This document shows, piece after piece, positions 51,126-59,891 of a DNA stretch of 64,000 nucleotides. The notes under the pieces were generated by a model. The model was not told the origin of the DNA, searched no databases, and saw nothing but the letters and a program-made list of their open reading frames with translations. The stretch's first letter is position 1. Every line of letters begins with the position of its first letter. The translations under genes and the position numbers were made by a program. The stretch lies in contig NZ_JMLJ01000013.1 in NCBI RefSeq assembly GCF_000686705.1, forward strand, positions 78,282-142,281, given 5' to 3'. The stretch is from Clostridium hydrogeniformans DSM 21757 (GTDB lineage Bacteria; Bacillota; Clostridia; Clostridiales; Clostridiaceae).

Positions 51126-51265
51126 ATAATTAATATATCTTTCCACATAATATGATATGTGTAGGGGATATATTAATTATATGGTTTAGAAATAAAGGGC
51201 AAAGAGTATTATACTTGAAAATAACCTAGGTAAATGATAAGATATATAAAAATTAAGGAGGATTA

Positions 51266-52294
51266 ATGAAAATGATAGATTTTAATAAGATAAAGCATGC
51301 TCCTAAAACAGAGTTACATTGCCATTTAGATGGAAGTGTAAGAGTAGAAACTCTTTTTGAACTAGTTTTGAAGGAAGGTTTAGATATAGAAGAAAAGGAC
51401 TTAGATAGTTTTCAAGAGAGAGTTAAGATAAAGGGAGACTGTGATTCTTTAAAGGAGTATTTAAATAAGTTTGTAATTCCATCAATGGTTATGCAAACTA
51501 GAGAAAACATAAAGAGAATAACTAAAGAGTTATTAGAGGATGCATCTAAAGATGGAATAAGATATATAGAGATAAGATTTGCACCACTACTACATGTTAA
51601 TAAGGGCTTATCATTAGAAGAGGTGGTAGAAGCTGTGTTAGATGGGGTTAAAGAAGGAGAAAAAGAGTTTAATATAATAGGAAGAGTAATTCTTTGTTGC
51701 ATGAGACATATGGAACCTAAGGATTCTAAAACCATAGTTGAATTAACTAATAAATATAAGGATAAGGGTGTAGTAGCAGTTGATTTAGCTGGTAATGAAG
51801 AAGATTTTCCGCCGGAATTACATAAAGAAGCCTTTCATATGGCAAAGGAATATGGCTTAAATATAACCATACATGCAGGAGAGACAGGGATTGAAAATAA
51901 TATAGTTAAATCTATAGATATTCTTGGAGCCAGTAGAATAGGCCATGGGGTCTATGCTTATAAGAATGAGAATATAGTTAATCTTCTAAGAGAAAGGCAG
52001 ATTCCTTTAGAAATATGTATTAAAAGTAATATTGATACTAAGGCAACGGAGTCCTACAAAACCCATCCTATAAAGGAATATTTAGATAAGGGACTTAAGG
52101 TTACATTAAATACTGATAACAGAACTGTTTCAGATATAAGTCTTACTGAAGAATATTATAATTTAATAGAAAATCAGCACTTAAGTGAAGAGGATGCATA
52201 TAGTATTATAAAGAATGGAATTAATTCTATTTTTGAAAGTGATTCTATAAAACATAAATTAAGTACAGAGTTAAGAGAAGTGTGGGATAGATAA
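51266..52294 (+). CDS. add: Adenosine deaminase
   Basis: 342-aa zinc enzyme converting adenosine to inosine. Motifs: KTELHCHLDGSV (metal His pair), TIHAGETG (metal His and catalytic Glu), RIGHGVYAY (catalytic His), LNTDNRTV (metal Asp; commonly TDDP, here TDN). AAGGAGG four bases before ATG 51266; ATG 51272 is a possible alternative. Purine salvage, in the same region as the deaminases at 44 and 46 kb. Followed 34 bp later by a lipoprotein gene, probably co-transcribed. Confidence 0.93.
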   Translation: MKMIDFNKIKHAPKTELHCHLDGSVRVETLFELVLKEGLDIEEKDLDSFQERVKIKGDCDSLKEYLNKFVIPSMVMQTRENIKRITKELLEDASKDGIRYIEIRFAPLLHVNKGLSLEEVVEAVLDGVKEGEKEFNIIGRVILCCMRHMEPKDSKTIVELTNKYKDKGVVAVDLAGNEEDFPPELHKEAFHMAKEYGLNITIHAGETGIENNIVKSIDILGASRIGHGVYAYKNENIVNLLRERQIPLEICIKSNIDTKATESYKTHPIKEYLDKGLKVTLNTDNRTVSDISLTEEYYNLIENQHLSEEDAYSIIKNGINSIFESDSIKHKLSTELREVWDR

Positions 52295-52328
52295 GTTAAA
52301 ATTTTAATTTTTTTAGGAGATGAATTTT

Positions 52329-52955
52329 ATGAAAGGTATAAGTAAAATATTAGTTGTATTTATACTATGCTTTACAGTTTTTGTAGGCTGTGGCAGCAAT
52401 GATAAAAAAGAAGAAAAGCCTAAAGAAGAAAATATAACTTTAAATACTATTAAAGAAAAAGATAAAGATGAAAGCAATAATTTAGTTAACAATGTTTCTA
52501 ATGAAAATGTACAAAAGATTAATACAGATAAAGGTATAAAAGAAGAATTATTTACTATATATGATGTAGATGTAAATACTTACGAGAAAAAGACATCATA
52601 TGACTTTAAACTTCCTAGTGATAAGCCTATGGAAGATAAGGCCAAAATAATAGTAAATAAGACTAGAGAAAAATATTTTAAGGGATTACCCATTGATGTA
52701 AGTTTTAAAAAAGTAGAAAATAAAGATATTATGGTATTAAATTTAATAGAGAAAAATAACATTACAGATAAAAGTTCTTGGAATCAAATTTTCCAGGGAT
52801 CAACAGGAGGGACAGTTAATTCTACTATATTACTTGAAAATTCTCTTCAAAGAGAATATAAGGGGAAATGGGTAGATGGAGTAGAAATATTATATAACGG
52901 TAAATCCTGTGAGTTTCAACATGCAGAAAAAATGAATGATATTGTATATAGATAG
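52329..52955 (+). CDS. Lipoprotein with GerMN-like domain
   Basis: 208 aa. Lipoprotein signal with lipobox FVGC, a long charged low-complexity linker (KKEEKPKEEN onward), then a compact C-terminal domain: KAKIIVNKTREKYFKGLPIDV, IMVLNLIEKN, WNQIFQGSTGGTVNSTILLENS and WVDGVEILYNG. The TGGTxNSTxLLENxLQ pattern recalls GerMN domains found in spore-germination and other lipoproteins; similarity is moderate. ATG 52329 is ten bases from AGGAG; an ATG at 52320 is too close. Probably second gene of the add operon. Confidence 0.65.
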   Translation: MKGISKILVVFILCFTVFVGCGSNDKKEEKPKEENITLNTIKEKDKDESNNLVNNVSNENVQKINTDKGIKEELFTIYDVDVNTYEKKTSYDFKLPSDKPMEDKAKIIVNKTREKYFKGLPIDVSFKKVENKDIMVLNLIEKNNITDKSSWNQIFQGSTGGTVNSTILLENSLQREYKGKWVDGVEILYNGKSCEFQHAEKMNDIVYR

Positions 52956-53017
52956 TTTCAGTAAAAGATAATATTTTATAGTAAAAGTTCTAGGTTTTTA
53001 TTATATTAAAATGTACC

Positions 53018-53061
53018 TATATAGTAGACAGTTTAAAAATGTTTGCTATATAGTTTTTTTT
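53018..53061 (+). terminator. Terminator of the add-lipoprotein unit
   Basis: CTATATAG pairs with CTATATAG with extension, followed by eight T. The remaining 270 bases to galT show no gene. Confidence 0.72.
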
Positions 53062-53335
53062 ATTTAATATAAAATTATTTAAATAGTTTATAAGTATAAT
53101 GTATTTTAAAATATAGGATAAAAATTATCAATAGCTATACTTTTTAAGCTATAAAGTTATTTGTTTAAAAAGTATGGCTTAAATAAGAGTTCTGTTATTG
53201 AATTTAAGGGTACTTTGAATAAAAAAAGAATGTTAAAATTTTATTAATATATAGAATTTTTCGAATATTAATATTATGATTAGGATATTTGTGGTAAAAT
53301 AATAAATAAGAAAAGGTTTTCTAAGGGGGATTACT

Positions 53336-54310
53336 ATGGCTGAATTAAGATATAATCCGTTAACTAATGATTGGACAATGGTAGCTTCTCATAGACAAAA
53401 TAGGCCTCAGATGCCCAAGGACTGGTGTCCATTTTGTATAGGTTCAGGAAAGGTGCCAGAAAATTATGATGTTTATATATATGACAATGACTTTCCAGCA
53501 CTTATGGAGGATCCAGAAGAGGATAAAAAGTTTAACTCAAATATATATAAGACAGAAAAATCTTATGGTAAATGTGAGGTTGTACTATATTCTCCACAAC
53601 ATGATGCAAAGTTATGGGAGTTATCCACAGATCACGTAAATAAATTAGTAGATTTGTGGACAGATAGATATAGGGAGTTATCAAAGAACAGTAAGCATAA
53701 ATATATACTCATATTCGAAAATAGGGGAGAGTTGGTTGGAGTTACAATGCCACATCCCCATGGTCAAATCTATGCATATCCATTTATTCCACAAAAGATA
53801 AAAATAGAACTAGATAACTGTAAGAATTATTATAAGGAAAACAAAAAGTGTTTAATATGTGAAATCACTAAAGAAGAACTAAGACTTGAAGATAGAATAA
53901 TAATTGAAAATGAAGATTTTATAACCTATATACCTTTCTTTTCAGATTATCCTTATGGGATGTTTATTGCAAGTAAAAAGCATAGAAATAATTTACTTGA
54001 ATTTAGTGAGAATGAGAGAAGAAATTTAGGATTAATCCTTAAGGAGACAGTAGGAACTATGGATGAGCTATTTCACATGGAATTTCCATATATGATGGGA
54101 ATTCATCAAGGAGCAGTAAATTCAGAAGATAGTAGTGATTATTATCATTTTCATATAGAGTTTTATCCACCTATGAGGTCAAAGGATAAGGTGAAGTTTA
54201 ATGCCTCCTCTGAGGTATCTGTAGGAGCAGTTTGCAATCCAAGGTCTGTTGAAGAAACATCAAGGGAACTTAGGGAAGCCTATAAAAGATATAAGAGTGT
54301 ACATGATTAA
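53336..54310 (+). CDS. galT: Galactose-1-phosphate uridylyltransferase
   Basis: 324 aa, histidine-triad class (GalT type I). Zinc cysteines in DWCPFCIGS, catalytic HPHGQIYAYPF, late metal residues YYHFHIEFYPP, and GMFIASKKH. Transfers UMP between glucose-1-P and galactose-1-P in the Leloir pathway. It begins a galT-galK-epimerase cluster; 61 bp to galK. ATG after AAGGGGGA. Confidence 0.93.
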   Translation: MAELRYNPLTNDWTMVASHRQNRPQMPKDWCPFCIGSGKVPENYDVYIYDNDFPALMEDPEEDKKFNSNIYKTEKSYGKCEVVLYSPQHDAKLWELSTDHVNKLVDLWTDRYRELSKNSKHKYILIFENRGELVGVTMPHPHGQIYAYPFIPQKIKIELDNCKNYYKENKKCLICEITKEELRLEDRIIIENEDFITYIPFFSDYPYGMFIASKKHRNNLLEFSENERRNLGLILKETVGTMDELFHMEFPYMMGIHQGAVNSEDSSDYYHFHIEFYPPMRSKDKVKFNASSEVSVGAVCNPRSVEETSRELREAYKRYKSVHD

Positions 54311-54371
54311 AATTAAGAATTATTTTATATTTAAAAATAATGTAGAGTTATTAAGTGAGGGGGAATAGGTT

Positions 54372-55487
54372 TTGGGCAGTAGAAGCTTTGTTTGTCCAGG
54401 GAGAGTAAATCTTATAGGAGAACATATAGATTACAATGGAGGAATGGTTCTTCCAGCAGCCCTGGATTTAAATATAAAGTTAACTTTAGAAGAGAGAGAA
54501 GATGAAGAGATAGTACTTTCTTCGGAAAATGTAGATTATGCTGAGAGGTTTAATTTAAAAGAAGATATAGTGTTTAATAAAAATAATCGTTGGACTAACT
54601 ATCCTAAGGGAGTTATCAAAGCTTTAATAGATAAGGGGTTTAATATATCTAAAGGATTTAATGCCAGATACTCTTCCAGTATACCTCTAGGATCAGGACT
54701 ATCATCTTCAGCAGCCATGGAGGTTGTCACTGCTTATGGAATATGTTCTTTATTTAATATTAACTTAAGTAAAAAAGATATATCTGTTTTGTGTAAGTCT
54801 GTTGAAAATAACTTTATTGGGGTTAACTGTGGAATAATGGACCAATTTGCAGTAGCTATGGGAAAAAAAGATAATGCCATTATGTTAAATTGTGATACCT
54901 TAGAATTTAATTATGTTCCTATGAATTTAAGAGACTATAGATTTATAATTGTAAATACTAATAAGCCAAGAGAACTTATAAAATCAGAGTATAACACAAG
55001 ACTTAGGGAGTGTAATGAAGGATTACTTATATTAAAAGAAAAGCTTTCTATAAATACATTGTGTGAATTAACATTAGAGAAATTCAAAGAGTATAGTTAT
55101 CTTATAAAAAATCACAATATATTAAAAAGGCTAACTCATGTTATTTCAGAAAACCATAGGGTTTCTCTAGCTAAGGCAGCCTTAAGCAATGGATTCATAG
55201 AAGACTTTGGACAGCTTATGGTTAAGTCTCATATATCTCTAAGAGATAATTATGAAGTAACAGGGTTAGAATTAGATACAATTTTTCAAGAGGCATTAAA
55301 GGTTAAGGGATGTATTGGAAGTAGGATGACTGGGGCAGGTTTCGGAGGATGTAATATAAGTCTTGTCCATAAGGATAATAGTGAAGAGTTTAAAGATAAG
55401 GTATCAAAAGGGTATAAAAATACAACAGGTCTTAATTGTGATTTCTATATATGTAATATTAATAATGGGGTTAGGGAAGTATTATGA
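54372..55487 (+). CDS. galK: Galactokinase with short N-terminus
   Basis: 371-aa GHMP kinase phosphorylating galactose. Sugar motif CPGRVNLIGEHIDYNGG, ATP loop SIPLGSGLSSSAAMEV, and C-terminal GSRMTGAGFGGCNISL are intact. The protein starts only six residues before the CPGRVN motif; most galactokinases have about 15-25 more. A stop codon lies two codons upstream of the TTG start (54372), so no longer frame exists. TTG follows GAGGGGGAATAGG. Overlaps the epimerase gene by 4 bp. Confidence 0.9.
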   Translation: MGSRSFVCPGRVNLIGEHIDYNGGMVLPAALDLNIKLTLEEREDEEIVLSSENVDYAERFNLKEDIVFNKNNRWTNYPKGVIKALIDKGFNISKGFNARYSSSIPLGSGLSSSAAMEVVTAYGICSLFNINLSKKDISVLCKSVENNFIGVNCGIMDQFAVAMGKKDNAIMLNCDTLEFNYVPMNLRDYRFIIVNTNKPRELIKSEYNTRLRECNEGLLILKEKLSINTLCELTLEKFKEYSYLIKNHNILKRLTHVISENHRVSLAKAALSNGFIEDFGQLMVKSHISLRDNYEVTGLELDTIFQEALKVKGCIGSRMTGAGFGGCNISLVHKDNSEEFKDKVSKGYKNTTGLNCDFYICNINNGVREVL

Positions 55488-56419
55488 TAAAAATATATAA
55501 AGATAAGCATTTAAATATGGACTGTATAACTTTAGAAAGTGAAAATATAGAAGCTAAATTTTTAAGTCTTGGAATGAAATTAGCTTCATTTATATATAAG
55601 GATAAAAACATGGAGCTATTCTCTATGCCTAAAAAGAATGAGTATAAGATCCCAAAGGTATTAGGAGAAAAGTTTGAAGACTATGATACCTCAGGTTGTG
55701 ATGATATGCTACCTACCATAGATTCATGTATTTATAATGGAGGAGAGTTTCATGGAAAAAATCTTTCTGATCATGGTGAAGTTTGGAGTAGGGAGATTGA
55801 AATAGATATAAATGAAATTTATATACAAGGAGAGGTAGATCTTAAAAGTCTTCCATTAAGGTTTATTAAGAAGGTTTGTATAAAAGATGATAAGAGTTTA
55901 GTTATAGATTATAAGCTATATAATCTATGTAATAAAAAAGTGAAATATATTTGGGCACTTCATCCTTTAAATGTATTTAATAATAATACAGAGCTTATTA
56001 TTCCCTATTGTGAATCCATAATCAATGTAAAGGATAGTGATATTTTAGGAGAAGAAGGAGAGGTTCATAGTTTTCCTATAAGTTCAGAAGGAAAGATGGA
56101 TCTTAGTAAACTGCAAAATTACAATGAAAATAGTTTTTATAAGTTTTACGTAAATCACCCTATGGAGAGAGGTTTTGTAGGATTAAATTATAAGGATGAA
56201 AAGTTCAAACTTATTATTAAATATGATATAGATAAAAATCCTTACTTAGGAGTATGGATTAATAAGGGTGGCTTTAAGGGAGAATATAATGTGGCCCTAG
56301 AGCCTTGTTCTGCTTTTTATGATTCTTTAACCATAGCAGAAAAGTTTAATAAAGAAAGTTCATTAGATCCCTATGAAGAAAAACTTTGGACTATAGGGAT
56401 TAAGGTTGAAGAATATTAA
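55484..56419 (+). CDS. Aldose 1-epimerase-like protein (galactose mutarotase family)
   Basis: 311 aa of the galactose-mutarotase-like fold: KFLSLGMKLASFIYKDKNME, catalytic-region DHGEVWSREIE, YIWALHPLNVF with the conserved His, YLGVWINKGGF and VALEPCSAFYD with the conserved Glu. It interconverts sugar anomers and follows galK with a 4-bp overlap, which supports a galactose role, though this branch (YeaD/LacX-like) is broader. Strong terminator downstream. Confidence 0.8.
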   Translation: MIKIYKDKHLNMDCITLESENIEAKFLSLGMKLASFIYKDKNMELFSMPKKNEYKIPKVLGEKFEDYDTSGCDDMLPTIDSCIYNGGEFHGKNLSDHGEVWSREIEIDINEIYIQGEVDLKSLPLRFIKKVCIKDDKSLVIDYKLYNLCNKKVKYIWALHPLNVFNNNTELIIPYCESIINVKDSDILGEEGEVHSFPISSEGKMDLSKLQNYNENSFYKFYVNHPMERGFVGLNYKDEKFKLIIKYDIDKNPYLGVWINKGGFKGEYNVALEPCSAFYDSLTIAEKFNKESSLDPYEEKLWTIGIKVEEY

Positions 56420-56459
56420 TATATTTATAGACAGATTTATTAAACGCCTATAAGCATAA

Positions 56460-56501
56460 AAAACAGATGCCTTATTAATTTAATATAGGCATCTGTTTTT
56501 T
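56460..56501. terminator. Bidirectional terminator between gal cluster and symporter gene
   Basis: AAAACAGATGCCT / AGGCATCTGTTTT 13-bp stem with 14-base loop; T run right, A run left. Confidence 0.92.
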
Positions 56502-56525
56502 AGTAGTTAATATATTTTCATTATA

Positions 56526-57788
56526 TTAAGCTGTTTCTTCTTTATTAGTTGATTTTGATACAAGATAAGTTACCACTGAAGAACCACTAACATTTGTTAA
56601 TGTTCTCATCATGTCAAGAATTACATCTATACCCATAAGCATAGCAAGTCCTTCTATAGGAAGTCCTAAAGCAGTTAGAACAACTGTTGCCATTATGGAG
56701 GCTGTACCAGGAACCCCAGCAGTTCCTATAGATGCTACTGTAGTTACGAATATTAGTAATAGATAATTTGATAATCCCATAGGTATATTAAATACATTAG
56801 CTACAAATATAGCTACCATAACAGGGTAGATTCCACCACAACCATTCATACCCATTGTTGCACCTATTGGAGCCACAAAGTTTGCTGTAGACTCAGGAAC
56901 CTTAACATTTTGAGTAAGAACTCTTATAGTTATAGGAAGAGTACCATAACTGCTTCTGGTTGTGAATGCAACTATTAAAGCTTTATTTATATTTTTGAAG
57001 AACTCTATAGGGTTTGTTTTTCCTACAAATAGAAGAAGTCCTCCGTGAACAAATATAATTTGTATTAAGCAAGCTATATATATAACTAAAATAACTTTAA
57101 CCAGTGGTATAAGAGAGCTTAGTCCGTATTTCGCTGATACTCCCATCATAAGAGCAAATACTCCATAAGGTGTTAATTCAAGTACCATAGAGGTAACTCT
57201 AAACATAACCTTTGAGAAACCTTTGAAAAAGTCTTTCACTGGTTTTACTATATTGGATGCAAATTCGCTTTCATGAGTTATTCCTAAAGCTATAAGTACT
57301 GAAAATACTATAACAGGAATCATCTTATTCTTTGCCATATCTTCTATAGGATTTGAAGGTACCATATCTAAGAATATTTGCTTTAAAGTAGGAATTTCTC
57401 TTGCTTTAAAGGCTTCATCCATAACAAAGGTCATTCCCTTACCAGGATTTATTATTAAAGTAACTATTAAAGAAATTACTGCAGCTATAAGAGTAGTAAA
57501 TAGTAACCAGAAGATTGTTTTTAAACCTAAAGATTTAAGTTTATTCTTGTCTTCCACAGAAGTCATGCTAGCTATAATAACACTTACAACTAAAGGCATA
57601 ACTATCATTTTTATTGATTTAATGTACACCTGTCCAACAACATCTAAGTTAGGGGCAGTTGAGGGAAAGAAAATACCAAAAGCAATTCCTAAAGCCATGG
57701 CAATTAATACTCGTCTACCGAATAACACTTCTTTTTGTTTAAGTGCAAATAGTAGAACTAAAACTAAGATTGATAAAATTAGTCCCAT
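56526..57788 (-). CDS. DAACS-family amino-acid:cation symporter, probably TcyP-like cystine transporter
   Basis: 420-aa membrane protein of the dicarboxylate/amino acid:cation symporter family. Motifs: AFTTRSSYGTLPITIRV (hairpin 1), FVAPIGATMGMNGCGGIYP (helix 7), TAGVPGTASIMATVVLTALGLP (hairpin 2) and MGIDVILDMMRTLTNVSGS (helix 8). The TRSSYGTLP hairpin is that of the cystine-transporting TcyP branch rather than GltP. A T-box whose reading suggests tRNA-Cys precedes the gene, which supports cystine uptake. Monocistronic with an AGGAGG site. Confidence 0.82.
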   Translation of the reverse strand: MGLILSILVLVLLFALKQKEVLFGRRVLIAMALGIAFGIFFPSTAPNLDVVGQVYIKSIKMIVMPLVVSVIIASMTSVEDKNKLKSLGLKTIFWLLFTTLIAAVISLIVTLIINPGKGMTFVMDEAFKAREIPTLKQIFLDMVPSNPIEDMAKNKMIPVIVFSVLIALGITHESEFASNIVKPVKDFFKGFSKVMFRVTSMVLELTPYGVFALMMGVSAKYGLSSLIPLVKVILVIYIACLIQIIFVHGGLLLFVGKTNPIEFFKNINKALIVAFTTRSSYGTLPITIRVLTQNVKVPESTANFVAPIGATMGMNGCGGIYPVMVAIFVANVFNIPMGLSNYLLLIFVTTVASIGTAGVPGTASIMATVVLTALGLPIEGLAMLMGIDVILDMMRTLTNVSGSSVVTYLVSKSTNKEETA

Positions 57789-57841
57789 TTAAAATCCTCC
57801 TTTGTAAAAACAAATTTATTTTAATAATTTTAATTATAGAT

Positions 57842-58088
57842 AAAAAAAACCCACCTCTTAAATAAATTTAAGAGGCGGAGTAATATCCACGGTTCCACTC
57901 TTTTTAAGCCTTAATAAGGCTTACCTTTTTTGGGGTACATTAAATACCCTATCTCTATAACGGGAGAATCCGTAAAAGCTTACTAAAAATTTCAGCTTAA
58001 CACTCATAGGGGCACTTCCAATATAACTTCTTATAAGACTCTCTCAGCTTAAAAGTCTCTCTCTGTTTAAGGTATATATTGTACTTTT
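57842..58088 (-). ncRNA. T-box leader, probably tRNA-Cys responsive
   Basis: On the minus strand: stem I with AGAGAG, GCTGAGAG, GGAA, TGAG and the candidate specifier TGC (58014-58012); stem III-like ACGG...CCGT; T-box core GAGTGGAACCGTGG (57900-57887); and a 10-bp terminator CCGCCTCTTA / TAAGAGGTGG with T8 (57842-57879). The bulge TGGA would pair with an ACC-U end, and tRNA-Cys has U73, in agreement with a TGC specifier. CCC at 58011-58009 is an alternative reading by spacing but does not fit the discriminator of tRNA-Pro. Confidence 0.85.
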
Positions 58089-58231
58089 CCTAATCATAGT
58101 GTTTAATTCATATCTGATTACTAGGAATTGATTAAATTATAATATAAAAATAAATTTAAAGCAATAAGAAAAAATAAGTAATAATAATGAAATTTACATG
58201 GTAAACATTTTCAATTACAGTATTGGGCAAA

Positions 58232-58289
58232 TAATAATCATTATTAGATGAAAATAAAGGTTGATATATATACCTAATAGGGGTATAAT
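58232..58289 (+). promoter_or_regulatory. gapN promoter with upstream 7-1-7 palindrome
   Basis: TTGATA (58261), 17-bp spacer, TATAAT (58284). Upstream, TAATAAT-C-ATTATTA (58232-58246) is a perfect 7-1-7 palindrome like Fur/PerR-family sites. The gap 58089-58371 holds no gene. Confidence 0.6.
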
Positions 58290-58371
58290 AAAAACATGTT
58301 AATCGTAAATTTCGCATAAAAAATTATGTTTGGAACAATCTAATGATGAGGATTTTAAAGGAGGATAAACT

Positions 58372-59847
58372 ATGAATAAAGAACAATTCAAAGATTTACA
58401 TCAGGATAAGGTGTTTAAAAATCTTTATAATGGAGAATGGATTGAAAGTTCAACAGGAAAAACAATTGATATAAAGTCACCTATAGATGGTAATTATTTA
58501 GGAAGCATTCAAGCTATGAGCAAAGAAGAAGTAGATAAAGCTATAGACAATGCGGCAGAGGTTCAAAAGCTTTGGGCAGAAACTCCTATAAATAAAAGAG
58601 TAGATATATTAAATAGAGCAGCTGATATTTTAGAAGAGCACGTAGAAGAGCTTGCTGATATATTAGTACTTGAAATAGCTAAGGATAAGAAGAGCTGTGC
58701 ATCAGAAGTTCAAAGAACAGCAGACTTTATAAGATTTACAGCAGATGCTGCTAAGCAAATGGGAGGAGAAACTATACCAGCAGATAGCTTCCCAGGAATG
58801 AAGAAGAATAAAATATCTGTTGTTACAAGAGTACCTCTTGGAGTAGTTCTTGCAATAGCACCATTTAACTATCCAATAAACCTTTCAGCATCTAAAATAG
58901 CACCAGCTTTAGCAGCAGGAAACTCTGTTGTATTAAAGCCACCAACACAAGGAAGTATAGCAACATTATACCTAGCAGAGGTATTTAATAAAGCAGGAGT
59001 TCCAGCAGGAGTTTTAAATACTATTACTGGTAAGGGTAGTGAAATAGGAGACTATTTAGCAGTTCATGAAAAGATAGATTTCATAAACTTCACAGGAAGC
59101 ACAGAGGTAGGACAACACTTATCTAAAATAGTAGCTATGAAGCCACTTCTTCTTGAACTTGGTGGAAAGGATGCTGCTATAGTATTAGAAGATGCAGATT
59201 TAGATGAAGCTGCAACAAACATAGTATCAGGAGCATATTCTTACTCAGGTCAAAGATGTACTGCTGTTAAGAGAATATTAGTTATGGACAGCATAGCAGA
59301 TGAACTAGTTGCTAAGGTTAAGGCAAAGGTTGAAAAGTTAAAGGTAGGAGATCCTAGAGAAGAAGGGGTTGTAGTATCTAATCTAATAAGTGAAAAGTCA
59401 GCAGAGTTTGTTGAATCTCTTATAACTGATGCTAAGGAAAAGGGGGCTAAGGTTCTAGTTGGAGGAAACAGAGAAGGAAGTCTAGTATATCCAACATTAG
59501 TTGATAATGTAACTTTAGATATGAGACTTGCTTGGGATGAGCCATTTGGACCAGTACTTCCTATAATAAGAATTAGTAGTATAGAAGAAGCTATAGAGAT
59601 ATCAAATAAATCAGATTACGGTCTTCAAGGATGTGTATTTACAAAGAATATAGATAAAGCTTTCTACATAGCTAATAAGCTTGAAGTAGGAACAGTTCAA
59701 GTAAATAATAAGCCAGAAAGAGGACCAGACCACTTCCCGTTCCTTGGAGTTAAGGCATCAGGTATGGGAACACAAGGTATAAGATATTCAATAGAAGCAA
59801 TGTCTAGACCAAAAGCTATAGTTTTAAATTTAAATAATGTAGAATAA
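58372..59847 (+). CDS. gapN: NADP-dependent non-phosphorylating glyceraldehyde-3-phosphate dehydrogenase
   Basis: 491-aa aldehyde dehydrogenase superfamily enzyme oxidising glyceraldehyde-3-P to 3-phosphoglycerate and producing NADPH without ATP. PFNYPINLSASKIAPALAAG is the GapN form of the substrate motif; catalytic Glu in LLELGGKDA and Cys in YSYSGQRCTAVKR; NNKPERGPDHFPFLGVKASG is the C-terminal GapN signature. AAAGGAGG precedes the ATG. Monocistronic with a clean promoter and terminator, in keeping with high expression. Confidence 0.94.
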   Translation: MNKEQFKDLHQDKVFKNLYNGEWIESSTGKTIDIKSPIDGNYLGSIQAMSKEEVDKAIDNAAEVQKLWAETPINKRVDILNRAADILEEHVEELADILVLEIAKDKKSCASEVQRTADFIRFTADAAKQMGGETIPADSFPGMKKNKISVVTRVPLGVVLAIAPFNYPINLSASKIAPALAAGNSVVLKPPTQGSIATLYLAEVFNKAGVPAGVLNTITGKGSEIGDYLAVHEKIDFINFTGSTEVGQHLSKIVAMKPLLLELGGKDAAIVLEDADLDEAATNIVSGAYSYSGQRCTAVKRILVMDSIADELVAKVKAKVEKLKVGDPREEGVVVSNLISEKSAEFVESLITDAKEKGAKVLVGGNREGSLVYPTLVDNVTLDMRLAWDEPFGPVLPIIRISSIEEAIEISNKSDYGLQGCVFTKNIDKAFYIANKLEVGTVQVNNKPERGPDHFPFLGVKASGMGTQGIRYSIEAMSRPKAIVLNLNNVE

Positions 59848-59855
59848 TAAATTAG

Positions 59856-59890
59856 AAAAAAGATGTTAAGCAATTGCTTAACATCTTTTT
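59856..59890. terminator. Bidirectional terminator after gapN
   Basis: Perfect palindromic stem AAAAAGATGTTAAGC / GCTTAACATCTTTTT around AATT; serves gapN and the convergent permease gene. Confidence 0.92.
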
Positions 59891-59891
59891 C

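Noticed and set aside
58009..58011. CCC as proline specifier of the T-box
   Set aside because: Spacing to TGAG allows it, but the bulge TGGA needs U73, whereas tRNA-Pro has A73; the transporter family also does not fit proline.
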